Source: Bacillota bacterium
GTDB lineage: Bacteria > Bacillota > Sulfobacillia > JAJZYS01 > JAJYTV01
Direction of reading: 5' to 3'
DNA: 52,422 nucleotides
Assembly (NCBI GenBank): GCA_021793315.1
Contig: JAJYSZ010000001.1
Location: 1-52,422 of the forward strand
In this document: piece by piece, positions 16,582-24,239 of the stretch
Position numbering within the stretch: position 1 is the first letter of the stretch
Layout: each line of letters begins with the position of its first letter
Notes under the pieces: generated by a model
The model's input: only the letters and a program-made list of their open reading frames with translations
What the model was told of the DNA's origin: nothing
Database searches by the model: none
Position numbers and translations under genes: made by a program

Positions 16582-17449
16582 TCAGGGCATCTCGCGCCGC
16601 ATGGCGTACTGCGCCACGGTCTCACGAAAGCCCAGCTCGGCGAGCGCCGCAAGTGTAGCGGGTTGCGACCCGGCAATGTTCATCGCGATGCAGTGCGGCA
16701 TGCCCGCGAGCGACTGGCCAAGCAGGTAGCGCAGGAGTCCTGGCGAATCCGGCGTGCTCTGGCCGGTCCCTGCCTGGTAGAGCGTTGCCCCTCTTGCAAC
16801 ACCGTCCCGCCCGTACCTGCGACGCATGAGCGCATAGGCGAGCGTCTCGCCGGTGGTGTCCAGCAAGTAGAAGGCACGGCCATCCGGAATGCTTTCCCAC
16901 TGACACTGCCAGGGCGCTGCGGTAGAAGGGCAATCCGGCCAGCGTAGCGCCGTCGCGCTCCACGACCGCAAAAGACCTCGCGGCCGGTTCGGGTACCGCC
17001 TGCCTGCATTCCTGCACCGAAAGACGGTCCACGACCTCGTACCCTGCGTCGCGATAGAGCCGCAAGGCGGATTCATTGGTGGTGACGACCTCCAACGTCG
17101 CCACGTCGACGCCTGCGGAGCGGTAGCGTTCGAGTGCCGCCTCGATCAACTGGCGGCCGACGCCCTTGCCGCGGTAGTCCAAAGCGACGCCGGTACCGCC
17201 GTTGTAGGCAACTCTTTGCCCCGCCCTCTCCGCCATGCTGCTCAGCGCGCACCCGATCGGCCTTGGGCCATCGAATGCGAGCAGGGAGATCTCCGGATCG
17301 ATGCCGTCTTCGGCGAGAAGGTGCAGCCAGTCTCCAAATGTCATGCGTCCCGCATAGGCGTAACCCTCGAACCCGTCGTTCCAGGCGCGAAGCCCATCTT
17401 CGAACGACACGCCGGAAAGCGGGCGGATGTCTGGCGTCTCAGCTGACAC
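16582..17449 (-). pseudogene. Two-domain GNAT acetyltransferase, frameshifted
   Basis: The first frame encodes a complete GNAT domain, with the acetyl-CoA motif GTGVALDYRGKGVGRQLIEA and the C-terminal TNESALRLYRDAGYEVVDRL. It runs to LAGLPFYRSA near 16915 and then turns into nonsense. The next frame carries on with WQCQWESIPDGRAFYLLDT to a TGA at 16582, resembling a second GNAT-like half. Removing one base in the GGG run at 16912-16914 rejoins them. This is either a real +1 insertion in a homopolymer or an assembly error. No good start codon is seen; a GTG at 17449 lies inside its own AAGGAGG box. Confidence 0.65.
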
Positions 17450-18190
17450 CTCCTTCGATCGCTCAGTTCGCCGTTTGTGACCAAAGGCGGGCCTTGCGAC
17501 TTGCGCATTGCTACTTCCTTTACGGCCACGCCGGCACCTGCAGGCTCGGTCGGACGGCACCGACCAGAGCTGCGGCCGGCTTCCGGCGCAACCGATGGCA
17601 AGTACCCCGGCGCCCGAGAACCAGCGATCGCGGTCCAGCCCGGCAAACGAGTAACACGTTTATCCTTTCCTGCTGCGGCATCGGTCGTCTCGCCCTTCGG
17701 ACACCAAGAGCGGCCTCGAGGCGAACGGCGTCGTCTTTTCAGGGGTCATCGACCAGACGACGCCGCTGGCGTGCGAGCGGATGGACCTCTACCTTCCGGG
17801 CGAGGAGCATGCGCCCTCGCCTACTTCCTTGCAAACGACCTCGTGACAGTGCCCTGATCCCGCTCGCCGCCAACGGTGTGTCAAGCTCGGCCTCAATGTC
17901 CGCCCTGACGGGCACCACGGCCAGGCAGTGGGGGCCAGTCCCGCGACCACCTTGGACAGCGACTTCTGCGCAAGTCTCCGCTTCGGTCGAGGGAATCGCG
18001 TCCTGCGCGCCGGTCACGTTCACCTGGCGACCCAGCCGCCCCCCGGGCGTCAGATGTGCCATCGCTCCCATCACGGCCTGCCCCGGCCCATAGAAGCCAG
18101 GGCGGGCCGTTCGACCTGCTCTCTCGGCTATACTCGGGTCAGCAGCGGGCGACCTCCGGCCTCGAGCCATGCGTCGCCAGGAAGGTTCAA
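17450..18190. other. Gene-free interval, possibly decayed coding DNA
   Basis: Several short overlapping frames exist but none has a ribosome site or a family motif. One plus-strand piece (about 17700-17830: ANGVVFSGVIDQTTPLACER) and one minus-strand piece (about 17900-18110) read like protein but are interrupted. A TATACT at 18129-18134 may be the -10 of the downstream acetyltransferase gene; its -35 is poor. Confidence 0.4.
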
Positions 18191-19024
18191 ATGTCAGAAG
18201 ACCGTCTGGTCGCCGAAACGCCGCAACCCAGGACCCGCGCGACCCTCGCCCGCGATCTCGCCAGCCTTGGGCTCCAGCGCGGCGATCTCGTGCTCATGCA
18301 CTCCTCCCTGAGCAGCCTCGGCTGGGTCGCGGGTGGCGCCCCGGCCGTCGTGCTCGCGCTTCGCGACGTTCTTGGCCCTGAAGGAACGCTCATGGTGCCG
18401 GCCCAGACCGGCGACAACTCGGATCCCGAGGATTGGAGCCGCCCGCCCGTGCCCGAGACCTGGTGGCCAGTGATCCGCGCCGAGATGCCCGCCTACGATT
18501 CCGCCACCACGCCTACGCGCGGCATGGGTCGGATCGTGGAGTGCCTCCGGACATGGCCCGGCGCAAGGCGCAGCGCCCACCCGCAGGTGTCGTTCGCCGC
18601 CTTGGGCGCCCTGGCGGAGGAGGTCACCCAAAGCCACCCGTTCGACGACGGCCTCGGCGAACGGTCGCCCCTTGGCCTCCTGTACCGCCTCGGGGCCAAG
18701 GGGCTCCTGCTCGGCGTCGGCTACGACCGCGCGACGGCGATCCACCTCGCGGAGTATCGCGTCCCCGGCATGCCGCGCGATCGGTTCGGCGCGGCCGCCC
18801 TGGTCCGCGGCGAGCGCCGCTGGCTCAGCTTTGACGACGTCGACCACCTCGATTCGGACGAGCTCTTCCCGCGCATCGGCGAAGCCTATGAAAGTGCGCA
18901 GCCGGTCGCCAGGGGTCAGGTGGGGTCGGCTCCGGCCCGCCTCCTGCCGATGCGGAGCCTGGTCGATTTCGCGACGACCTGGATCACGGCCTATCTCGCG
19001 ACGCACGGGGACGAGTCGCTATAG
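18191..19024 (+). CDS. AAC(3)-family N-acetyltransferase
   Basis: A 277-residue member of the aminoglycoside 3-N-acetyltransferase fold family (Antibiotic_NAT). Conserved regions are LMHSSLSSLGWVAGG near residue 38, GTLMVPAQTGDNSDPE, SAHPQVSFAALG, and LGVGYDRATAIHLAEYR, which carries the acetyl-transfer His region. Chromosomal members often act on other amines or have no known substrate, so resistance should not be concluded. The ATG at 18191 has AGGAAGG upstream. A strong bidirectional hairpin separates it from the convergent peptidase gene. Confidence 0.85.
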   Translation: MSEDRLVAETPQPRTRATLARDLASLGLQRGDLVLMHSSLSSLGWVAGGAPAVVLALRDVLGPEGTLMVPAQTGDNSDPEDWSRPPVPETWWPVIRAEMPAYDSATTPTRGMGRIVECLRTWPGARRSAHPQVSFAALGALAEEVTQSHPFDDGLGERSPLGLLYRLGAKGLLLGVGYDRATAIHLAEYRVPGMPRDRFGAAALVRGERRWLSFDDVDHLDSDELFPRIGEAYESAQPVARGQVGSAPARLLPMRSLVDFATTWITAYLATHGDESL

Positions 19025-19043
19025 TCTCATGGCGTCCAGGGTA

Positions 19044-19082
19044 AAAGAGCAGCGCCCGACGTCGCGCCGGGCGCTGCTCTTT
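19044..19082. terminator. Bidirectional intrinsic terminator
   Basis: A perfect 15-bp stem (19044-19058 with 19068-19082) and a 9-base loop. A-rich on the left and T-rich on the right arm, so it can stop both the acetyltransferase and the convergent peptidase-rdgB-rph transcript. Confidence 0.8.
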
Positions 19083-19106
19083 GCCTCTGGAAGCGATTCA
19101 AATCTG

Positions 19107-20186
19107 TCAGCGATCGTAGCGCCGCATCGCCGCGAGCAGCGTCTCACCGTCCAGGGCCTTGATCCGCGTCCCTTCGGGCCGCACCGCGTCCATCGGCTCG
19201 CCAGCCAGAAGCGCGTTCAGCACCGCCTCCTCGACCGCCTGGCAGACGGCCTCGTAGACGGGGTCGAAGAGTTCGTCGTTGAGGCTCTGGAGCGTCAGGA
19301 GATCCCCCGACCTCTGCGGCAGATCCGAGGGATTCGCGGTCGAGAAGGCGAGGAAGAGGTCGCCCGAACTGTTGCCGCCCGAGGTGCCGGTACGGGCGAT
19401 GCCGAGCGCCGCCCGGCGCGCGACGCGCCGGAGCTGGTGCGGCAGCATCGGCAGGTCGGTTGCGACGACACCGATGACGGAGCCCCGCTCCGGCTCATCG
19501 CGCCTCGCTGCGAGGAGCCTCCCTACCGGCACCCCGCAGACGGTGAGGAGGTCTGGGCGGCCGAAGTTCGCCTGCACGAACGCGCCCACGGTTCCCGGCA
19601 CGCCGCCCGTCTTCACGAGCCGCGACGAGGTGCCCGAGCCGCCCTTGTAGCCATAGCAGATCATGCCTGTGCCGCCGCCGACACTGCCTTCCCGGACCAC
19701 CCCTGCGGTGGCTCCGTCGATGGCTTGCAGCGCGTCCTCCTCGGCGACGTGCTGCCCCAGCACGTCGCTCAGCACGCCGTCATAGGTCTCCGCCACCACC
19801 GGCATCACCCAGAGGTGGTCGGCCGTGAAGGCGTCGCGGTAGGTGCGGATCATCCAGCGCACCGCGGCATGATGCACTGCACCCACCGAGTGGGTGTTGG
19901 TGAGGCAGATGGGGCCTAGGAAGTAGCCGCCGTCCTCCACCCAGTGGAGGCCTGTCATCTCGCCGTTGCCGTTGAGGCAAAAACTCCCCGCCCAGGCCGG
20001 CCGCAAGGGGCCGTGCCGGCCGAACGGCAGGATCGCCGTGACGCCCGTGCGCACGGCCGGCGACGCATCCTCGCGCCGGATCGTGCGATAGCCCACCTCG
20101 ACCCCTGGCACGTCGGTGATCGCATTGTATCGGCCTGTCTCACCCTGCAGCGGCAGCCCGAGCTCCCGTGCGCGCAGTTGCGCCAA
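19107..20186 (-). CDS. P1-family aminopeptidase (DmpA/BapA type)
   Basis: A 359-residue N-terminal-nucleophile hydrolase that cleaves itself into two chains and acts as an L-aminopeptidase, D-amidase or beta-peptidase. The cleavage site and nucleophile are in TGTSGGNSSGDLFLAFST (about residue 270), matching the GNSSGD of DmpA. The N-terminal region has YNAITDVPGVEVGYRTI and the middle SVGGGTGMICYGYKGGSGTSS, both family hallmarks. The TTG at 20186 follows GGAGG at eight bases. It lies 20 bases after rdgB and probably shares its transcript. Confidence 0.9.
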   Translation of the reverse strand: MAQLRARELGLPLQGETGRYNAITDVPGVEVGYRTIRREDASPAVRTGVTAILPFGRHGPLRPAWAGSFCLNGNGEMTGLHWVEDGGYFLGPICLTNTHSVGAVHHAAVRWMIRTYRDAFTADHLWVMPVVAETYDGVLSDVLGQHVAEEDALQAIDGATAGVVREGSVGGGTGMICYGYKGGSGTSSRLVKTGGVPGTVGAFVQANFGRPDLLTVCGVPVGRLLAARRDEPERGSVIGVVATDLPMLPHQLRRVARRAALGIARTGTSGGNSSGDLFLAFSTANPSDLPQRSGDLLTLQSLNDELFDPVYEAVCQAVEEAVLNALLAGEPMDAVRPEGTRIKALDGETLLAAMRRYDR

Positions 20187-20206
20187 CTTCCCGACCTCCG
20201 CTTCTT

Positions 20207-20785
20207 CTACGCCCGCTCGGCGAGCAGGGCGCAGAGCATGCGCATCGCCTTGCCGCGGTGCGAGCGGCGGGACTTCTCCTCAGGGCTCAGTTCCGCGGCG
20301 CTGCAGCCGAGTTCCGGAACGTAGAAGAGGGGATCGTACCCGAAGCCGCCCCGTCCGCGCGGCCCTTCAAGGATCTCTCCCTCCCAGGTGCCAAGCGCGC
20401 TCCATTCCAGCTCGCCGTCCACGAGCACCAGAGCGGCGCGGTAGCGTGCCGTCCTCGTCGTGGCATGCGCGAGCCGCTCGAGCAGGAGCTCGTTGTTGCG
20501 CACGTCGGTCGCACCTGGGCCGGAGAAGCGGGCGCTGTAGATGCCGGGCGCGCCCAGGAGCGCGTCCACCTCGATGCCGGAATCGTCGGCAAGCACCGGC
20601 ATCCGGGTCGCCTTGTGCCCGTGCACCGCCTTGAGCCGCGCGTTCTCGAGAAAGCTCCTGCCGGTCTCCTCCGGCATCTCCACCTCGTCCGGCAGCGCCA
20701 GGATGCGGATGCCGTAGGGCTCCGCGATCTGGCCCATCTCGCGCAGCTTGCCCGGATTGCGCGTCGCGAGCACGATTTCACGCAT
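20207..20785 (-). CDS. rdgB: XTP/dITP diphosphatase (RdgB/HAM1)
   Basis: A 192-residue pyrophosphatase that removes non-canonical purine nucleotides such as XTP and dITP. The opening IVLATRNPGKLREM and the central SFLENARLKA, VLADDSGIEVDALLGAPGIY and GFGYDPLFYVPE are the family signature. Catalytic Asp and Lys positions are kept (ADDSG, EEKSRRSHRGKAM). Its ATG lies inside the last codons of rph, with an 8-base overlap, the common rph-rdgB arrangement. Confidence 0.95.
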   Translation of the reverse strand: MREIVLATRNPGKLREMGQIAEPYGIRILALPDEVEMPEETGRSFLENARLKAVHGHKATRMPVLADDSGIEVDALLGAPGIYSARFSGPGATDVRNNELLLERLAHATTRTARYRAALVLVDGELEWSALGTWEGEILEGPRGRGGFGYDPLFYVPELGCSAAELSPEEKSRRSHRGKAMRMLCALLAERA

Positions 20786-21518
20786 GGCGCGTCACTCGCG
20801 TCAGCCGCTCCCCGAGGACCTCCGCCTGAGCGTCGAGCAGCTGCCGCGTGCCTTCACTCGCCAGGGCGAGCAGAAGCTCGAACTGGGCCGGCCGCAGGGG
20901 ATCCGCCTCAGCCGTCGTCTGCAGCTCGACAAAGCTCCCCTCTGACGTCAAGACGAAGTTCGCGTCGACGTCCGCCTGCGCGTCCTCCTGGTAGCAGAGG
21001 TCGAGCACCGCCTCACCGCCTACGACACCGGCGGAGACCGCCGCGATCTGCCTCAGCAACGGGCGCCCGACCGTGCGGTCCAGGTCCTGCAGCCAGCAGA
21101 GCGCGTCGACGAGCGCCACCATCGCGCCTGTGATCGAGGCCGTGCGCGTGCCGCCGTCGGCCTGCAACACGTCGCAATCCACCCATAGCGTGCGATCGCC
21201 GATCGCCTTGAGATCGAGCGCCTGGCGCAGCGAGCGCCCGATCAGGCGCTGGATCTCGTGCGAGCGCCCGCTCGGTCGGCCGCGCGTCACCTCGCGCGCC
21301 GTGCGCTGCGCCGTCGCGCGCGGCAACATGGCGTATTCCGCCGTCAGCCAGCCGCCCATGCCGCGACGCCAGGGCGGCACCTTGTCCTCTACCGTGACCG
21401 TGCAGATGACGCGCGTCTGTCCCACCGAAATCAGGCACGATCCCTCCGCCTGCGGCAGGAAGCCGCGCTCCATCGCCACCCGCCGCATCTCGCCGCTCCC
21501 GCGTCCATCCGGTCGCAA
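20778..21518 (-). CDS. rph: Ribonuclease PH
   Basis: A 246-residue phosphorolytic 3'-5' exoribonuclease that trims tRNA 3' ends. MRPDGRGSGEMRRVAMERGF opens the protein, followed by SCLISVGQTRVICTVTVED. The catalytic stretch RTARE...GRPSGRSHEIQRLIGRSLRQ and DCDVLQADGGTRTASITGA are all present. The TTG at 21518 has GGAAGG just upstream. It is the first gene of rph-rdgB-peptidase. Confidence 0.95.
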   Translation of the reverse strand: MRPDGRGSGEMRRVAMERGFLPQAEGSCLISVGQTRVICTVTVEDKVPPWRRGMGGWLTAEYAMLPRATAQRTAREVTRGRPSGRSHEIQRLIGRSLRQALDLKAIGDRTLWVDCDVLQADGGTRTASITGAMVALVDALCWLQDLDRTVGRPLLRQIAAVSAGVVGGEAVLDLCYQEDAQADVDANFVLTSEGSFVELQTTAEADPLRPAQFELLLALASEGTRQLLDAQAEVLGERLTRVTRHA

Positions 21519-21565
21519 AAGGCCTTCCGCCCTTCTCGTGTGCTTGTTTCAGTGTAGCGCAAAAG

Positions 21566-21596
21566 AGCCCCCCGGACGCCGCAGCGCCGGGGGGCT
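21566..21596 (-). terminator. Intrinsic terminator of the permease gene
   Basis: Stem AGCCCCCCGG/CCGGGGGGCT (10 bp) with an 11-base loop. On the minus strand it is followed by CTTTT, 12 bases beyond the permease stop and ahead of rph. Confidence 0.75.
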
Positions 21597-21607
21597 TGGC
21601 GCAGATC

Positions 21608-22984
21608 TCAGGCGGCCTGCTCCTGTGCCGTCGCCGTGGGCTTGGCCAGCAGGGCGTAGACGATGGCCGTGACGATGAAGCTCACGAAGTAGGTGATGTC
21701 GCCGAACTGGGGGTAGTGGGTCGGGAACCAGCCGACGTAGAGCGGGTACTGGTTCATGAACGGCACCGAGACGAGGATGCCGATCAGAAAGGCCCAGATA
21801 CCGGCCGAGAACGGCTTCTTGCGGTCATAGAACTCGCCCGTCTCGTAGCGGCCACGCGCCTTGAAGAGGTAGTCGACGGCGACCACCGCGAGCCAGGGAG
21901 CGACCCAGTAGCCGAGCATGAAGAGGAAGCTCTGGTAGTGTGCCCAGTAGCCATGCTGGCCGCCGTACCAACTGACGATCGTGCCCAGGATGCCGACGAT
22001 GACCGCTCCAAGCCAGCGAGGCATCGGGATGTCGATCACAAGGGAGGAGAGCGCGCCGGAGTAGATGTTGAGGACGTTCGCGGTGATGGTGCCGAGCACG
22101 ACGGCGATCATGGTCACGACGCCGAGGGAGTGCGGCAGGAGGTGCGTCACGAGGTCGGTCGGCACCGCGATGCCCTTCAGGGTGGCGAGCGCCGCTCCCA
22201 GGACCTCGAGCCAGAACGCCGAGATCAGCAGCGACCAGAAGGCGTTGCCGAACACGGCGCGCACCGACGTCTTCTCGGGCAGGTAGCGGGTGTAGTCGGA
22301 GGCGAAGGCCATCCAGCCCAGGCAGTAGGAGAACGTGATCGCGAGCGTCAGCATGAAGGCGCCAGTCGGGCCGCCGACGTAGCTCGCGAGCTTCAGGTTA
22401 GTCGGTGCGCCGAGGTGGCCGTGGGCGAATCCGTAGATCGAGACGATCAGGAACACGACCGTCAGCACGATGGCGAGCCAGCGCTCAAGCGTGTGGATCA
22501 GGTTGTAGCCGTAGACGGCGATGACGACCTGGATGACGACCATGATCGCGAGTCCAACGGCGAACGACGTCTGGAACAGCCACTGCAGGGCGAACACGCC
22601 CAGCACGGTGTTGACGGCGAACCAGGAGAAGCCGGCGAAGAAGTTCAGCAAGCCCGGCAGGAAGTTGCCATAATAGCCGAATGCCTTGCGCGACTGGATC
22701 AGCTGCGGCACGCCGTACTTCGGGCCGAACGTGCTGAGGAGGCCAAGCGCGAGCGCGCCGAGTACGTTGCCGATCAGCATGGCGAGCGCGGCCTGCCAGA
22801 AGCTCAACCCGAACACGCCGGTCGCGAGCGCGCCGGTCACCAGCGTGGCGAACTCCACGTTGGCGCCGAACCAGAGCGTGAAGATGGTGAAGGGCTTGCC
22901 ATGCCGCTCATGCGGACCGATCGGCTCGATACCCTTGGGCTCGACCTTGAGTACCTGGTTCTGGTAATCGTACTCGGCGCTCAC
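21608..22984 (-). CDS. NCS1-family nucleobase/cytosine permease
   Basis: A 458-residue membrane transporter with about twelve hydrophobic segments, of the cytosine/purine/allantoin/hydantoin symporter family. Family features are FGANVEFATLVTGALATG near residue 38, the GPKYGVPQLIQSRKAFGYYG loop before helix 3, and TITANVLNIYSGALSSL in helix 8. The substrate (cytosine, purine, hydantoin or thiamine precursor) cannot be told from sequence. The GTG at 22984 follows GGAGGGG. It has its own promoter and terminator, so it is monocistronic. Confidence 0.85.
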   Translation of the reverse strand: MSAEYDYQNQVLKVEPKGIEPIGPHERHGKPFTIFTLWFGANVEFATLVTGALATGVFGLSFWQAALAMLIGNVLGALALGLLSTFGPKYGVPQLIQSRKAFGYYGNFLPGLLNFFAGFSWFAVNTVLGVFALQWLFQTSFAVGLAIMVVIQVVIAVYGYNLIHTLERWLAIVLTVVFLIVSIYGFAHGHLGAPTNLKLASYVGGPTGAFMLTLAITFSYCLGWMAFASDYTRYLPEKTSVRAVFGNAFWSLLISAFWLEVLGAALATLKGIAVPTDLVTHLLPHSLGVVTMIAVVLGTITANVLNIYSGALSSLVIDIPMPRWLGAVIVGILGTIVSWYGGQHGYWAHYQSFLFMLGYWVAPWLAVVAVDYLFKARGRYETGEFYDRKKPFSAGIWAFLIGILVSVPFMNQYPLYVGWFPTHYPQFGDITYFVSFIVTAIVYALLAKPTATAQEQAA

Positions 22985-23016
22985 GCGACCCCTCCGTTTC
23001 CGAACGTTCTACGCGC

Positions 23017-23045
23017 AGTATGCCATAAGGTTCGGTATTTGTCAC
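23017..23045 (-). promoter_or_regulatory. Promoter of the permease gene
   Basis: On the minus strand GTGACA (23040-23045), a 17-base spacer and CATACT (23017-23022), about 35 bases before the GTG. Confidence 0.6.
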
Positions 23046-23060
23046 CTGGACGCGAAAAAA

Positions 23061-23081
23061 CGGCAGGTAACCCACCTGCCG
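23061..23081 (-). terminator. Intrinsic terminator closing the gap-to-ssrA unit
   Basis: An 8-bp stem CGGCAGGT/ACCTGCCG with a 5-base loop, followed on the minus strand by six Ts. It lies 17 bases after the last gene of the long minus-strand unit and is the clearest rho-independent terminator in the window. Confidence 0.85.
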
Positions 23082-23097
23082 CCCTCGCCGCGCTCTT

Positions 23098-23400
23098 TCA
23101 GGCCTGCACGGCCCGCTTCAGCTCCTTCTGGATGTCTTGCCAGGGGATGTCCCCGGCGAAGCGTACCTGTCCGTCGAAGAGCACCAGCGGCAACTCGAAC
23201 TCCCCTCGGCGCACCCGCTCCGCGAGCTCGGGGTCCTGGCCGTCCTCAAGGTTGCGGTAGCTGACCGCCGCCTGCCCGGCAAAGCGGAGCCGGACGAATC
23301 CCTGCACCATCTCGGCCTGCTCGAAGAACGTCATGGCACTTGGACAGGCGCCGTAGGCGAACTCCTCGCCGTTCGTGCCGATGATCGCCACGTCGATCAT
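23098..23400 (-). CDS. Small thioredoxin-fold protein (YuzD/glutaredoxin-like)
   Basis: A 100-residue protein that reads like a small thioredoxin-fold domain: beta strand MIDVAIIGTNG, a single Cys in YGACPSAMTFFEQA (CPxx, no second Cys), and a cis-Pro-like FELPLVLFDGQVRFAGDI followed by a last helix. This arrangement recalls YuzD-type (DUF1462) proteins, but the match is from memory. ATG 23400 follows GGGGGAG at six bases; the frame is open further upstream into the ssrA end. It is the last gene before the T6 terminator, 33 bases after the tmRNA 3' end. Confidence 0.6.
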   Translation of the reverse strand: MIDVAIIGTNGEEFAYGACPSAMTFFEQAEMVQGFVRLRFAGQAAVSYRNLEDGQDPELAERVRRGEFELPLVLFDGQVRFAGDIPWQDIQKELKRAVQA

Positions 23401-23433
23401 GACCGGCTCCCCCTTAGATGTCGAAACCAATTC

Positions 23434-23784
23434 TGGTGGAGGCGCGGGGGAACTGCCCCCCCGGTCCGCCAGGCCTCAAATCCGGGCATCTACGAGCGTA
23501 GCCCTCGCTTTAATCTCGCCTTCGGTGCCTTACAAGGGCGAAGTCACCGTCAGCCAGCTGCAATTGATGTCCGCGCGCCGTCGCCGCGACCGGTGCGCGT
23601 AAGTCCGCGAATTGCGTTCCTCCGACGTGCGGACTTCGTCAGAAGGAACGGCTCAAGCGCTCTTAGGCTGCGAGAGCGAAGTTCGAGTCGTTGGCAGTTG
23701 TGCCGTTTCCGCTGTTTTACGAGGCGCGGAACCTCGGCTCGCTTCCCGAACCGGATCGCCCGACGTCGATCCTAGTTCGCCCCC
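23434..23784 (-). ncRNA. ssrA: Transfer-messenger RNA
   Basis: About 351 bases. The 5' end GGGGGCGAACTAGGATCGACG and the 3' end CGCCTCCACCA form the tRNA-like acceptor stem (seven pairs, one G-U), and CCA is encoded. The tag reading frame ends GCT-CTC-GCA-GCC-TAA at 23663-23677, giving NSGNGTTANDSNFALAA or one residue less, with the resume codon AAC or AGC. The ALAA proteolysis tail is canonical. Two oddities: the first 13 bases lie inside smpB, and the T-arm is a six-pair G/C stem with loop GGCAGTT in place of TTCGAAT. SmpB and RNase R are encoded directly upstream. Confidence 0.92.
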
Positions 23785-24239
23785 AAACTGTGGCGCCTGC
23801 TCTTGAGCGCGCGCTCCATCTCGCGTTTCGCGTCGCGCGTCTTGAGGTCCTCGCGCTTGTCGTAGAGCTTCTTGCCGCGGCAGACGCCCAATTCAAGCTT
23901 GCAAAGTCCGCGTTCCGTGAAATACATGCGCATCGGCACGACGGTCATGCCGCGTTCGCGCATACTCCCGACCAGCGCGTCGAGCTCGCTGCGATGCAGC
24001 AGCAGCTTACGCCGGCGGTACGGATCCACGTTCATGCGATTGCCCTGCTCATAGGGACTGATGTGCAGGTGCTGGACGTAGAGCTCGCCATGCGAGAAAG
24101 ACGCATAAGCGTCCTGCAGGTTCACCCGCCCAAGTCTCGCCGACTTCACTTCCGTGCCCGTCAAGGCGATACCGGCCTCGATCGTCTCGAGGACGAAGTA
24201 GTCGTGGCGGGCCTTGCGGTTGTCGGCGATGATCTTCAT
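23772..24239 (-). CDS. smpB: SsrA-binding protein SmpB
   Basis: A 155-residue OB-fold protein that carries tmRNA to stalled ribosomes. Hallmarks are NRKARHDYFVLETIEAGIAL, GTEVKSARLGRVNLQDAYA, RNMHISPYEQGN-like text (HLHISPYEQGNRMNVDP) and the basic C-terminal tail KREMERALKSRRHS, which forms a helix in the mRNA channel. The start overlaps the rnr stop as ATGA. The last four codons and the TAG lie within the 5' end of ssrA, so the smpB mRNA and tmRNA precursors share sequence and must be separated by processing or promoter choice. Confidence 0.95.
   Translation of the reverse strand: MKIIADNRKARHDYFVLETIEAGIALTGTEVKSARLGRVNLQDAYASFSHGELYVQHLHISPYEQGNRMNVDPYRRRKLLLHRSELDALVGSMRERGMTVVPMRMYFTERGLCKLELGVCRGKKLYDKREDLKTRDAKREMERALKSRRHSLGAN

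Noticed and set aside
17739-18170. Minus-strand frame of 143 codons with protein-like text
   Set aside because: No start signal and no family recognised; treated as possible decayed DNA only.
18191-19024. Antibiotic resistance determinant
   Set aside because: The family is AAC(3)-like, but chromosomal members often have other or unknown substrates and there is no mobile context of resistance type.
21596-23260. Open plus-strand frame of 554 codons opposite the permease
   Set aside because: Antisense to a well-supported NCS1 permease; composition dominated by charged residues without motifs.
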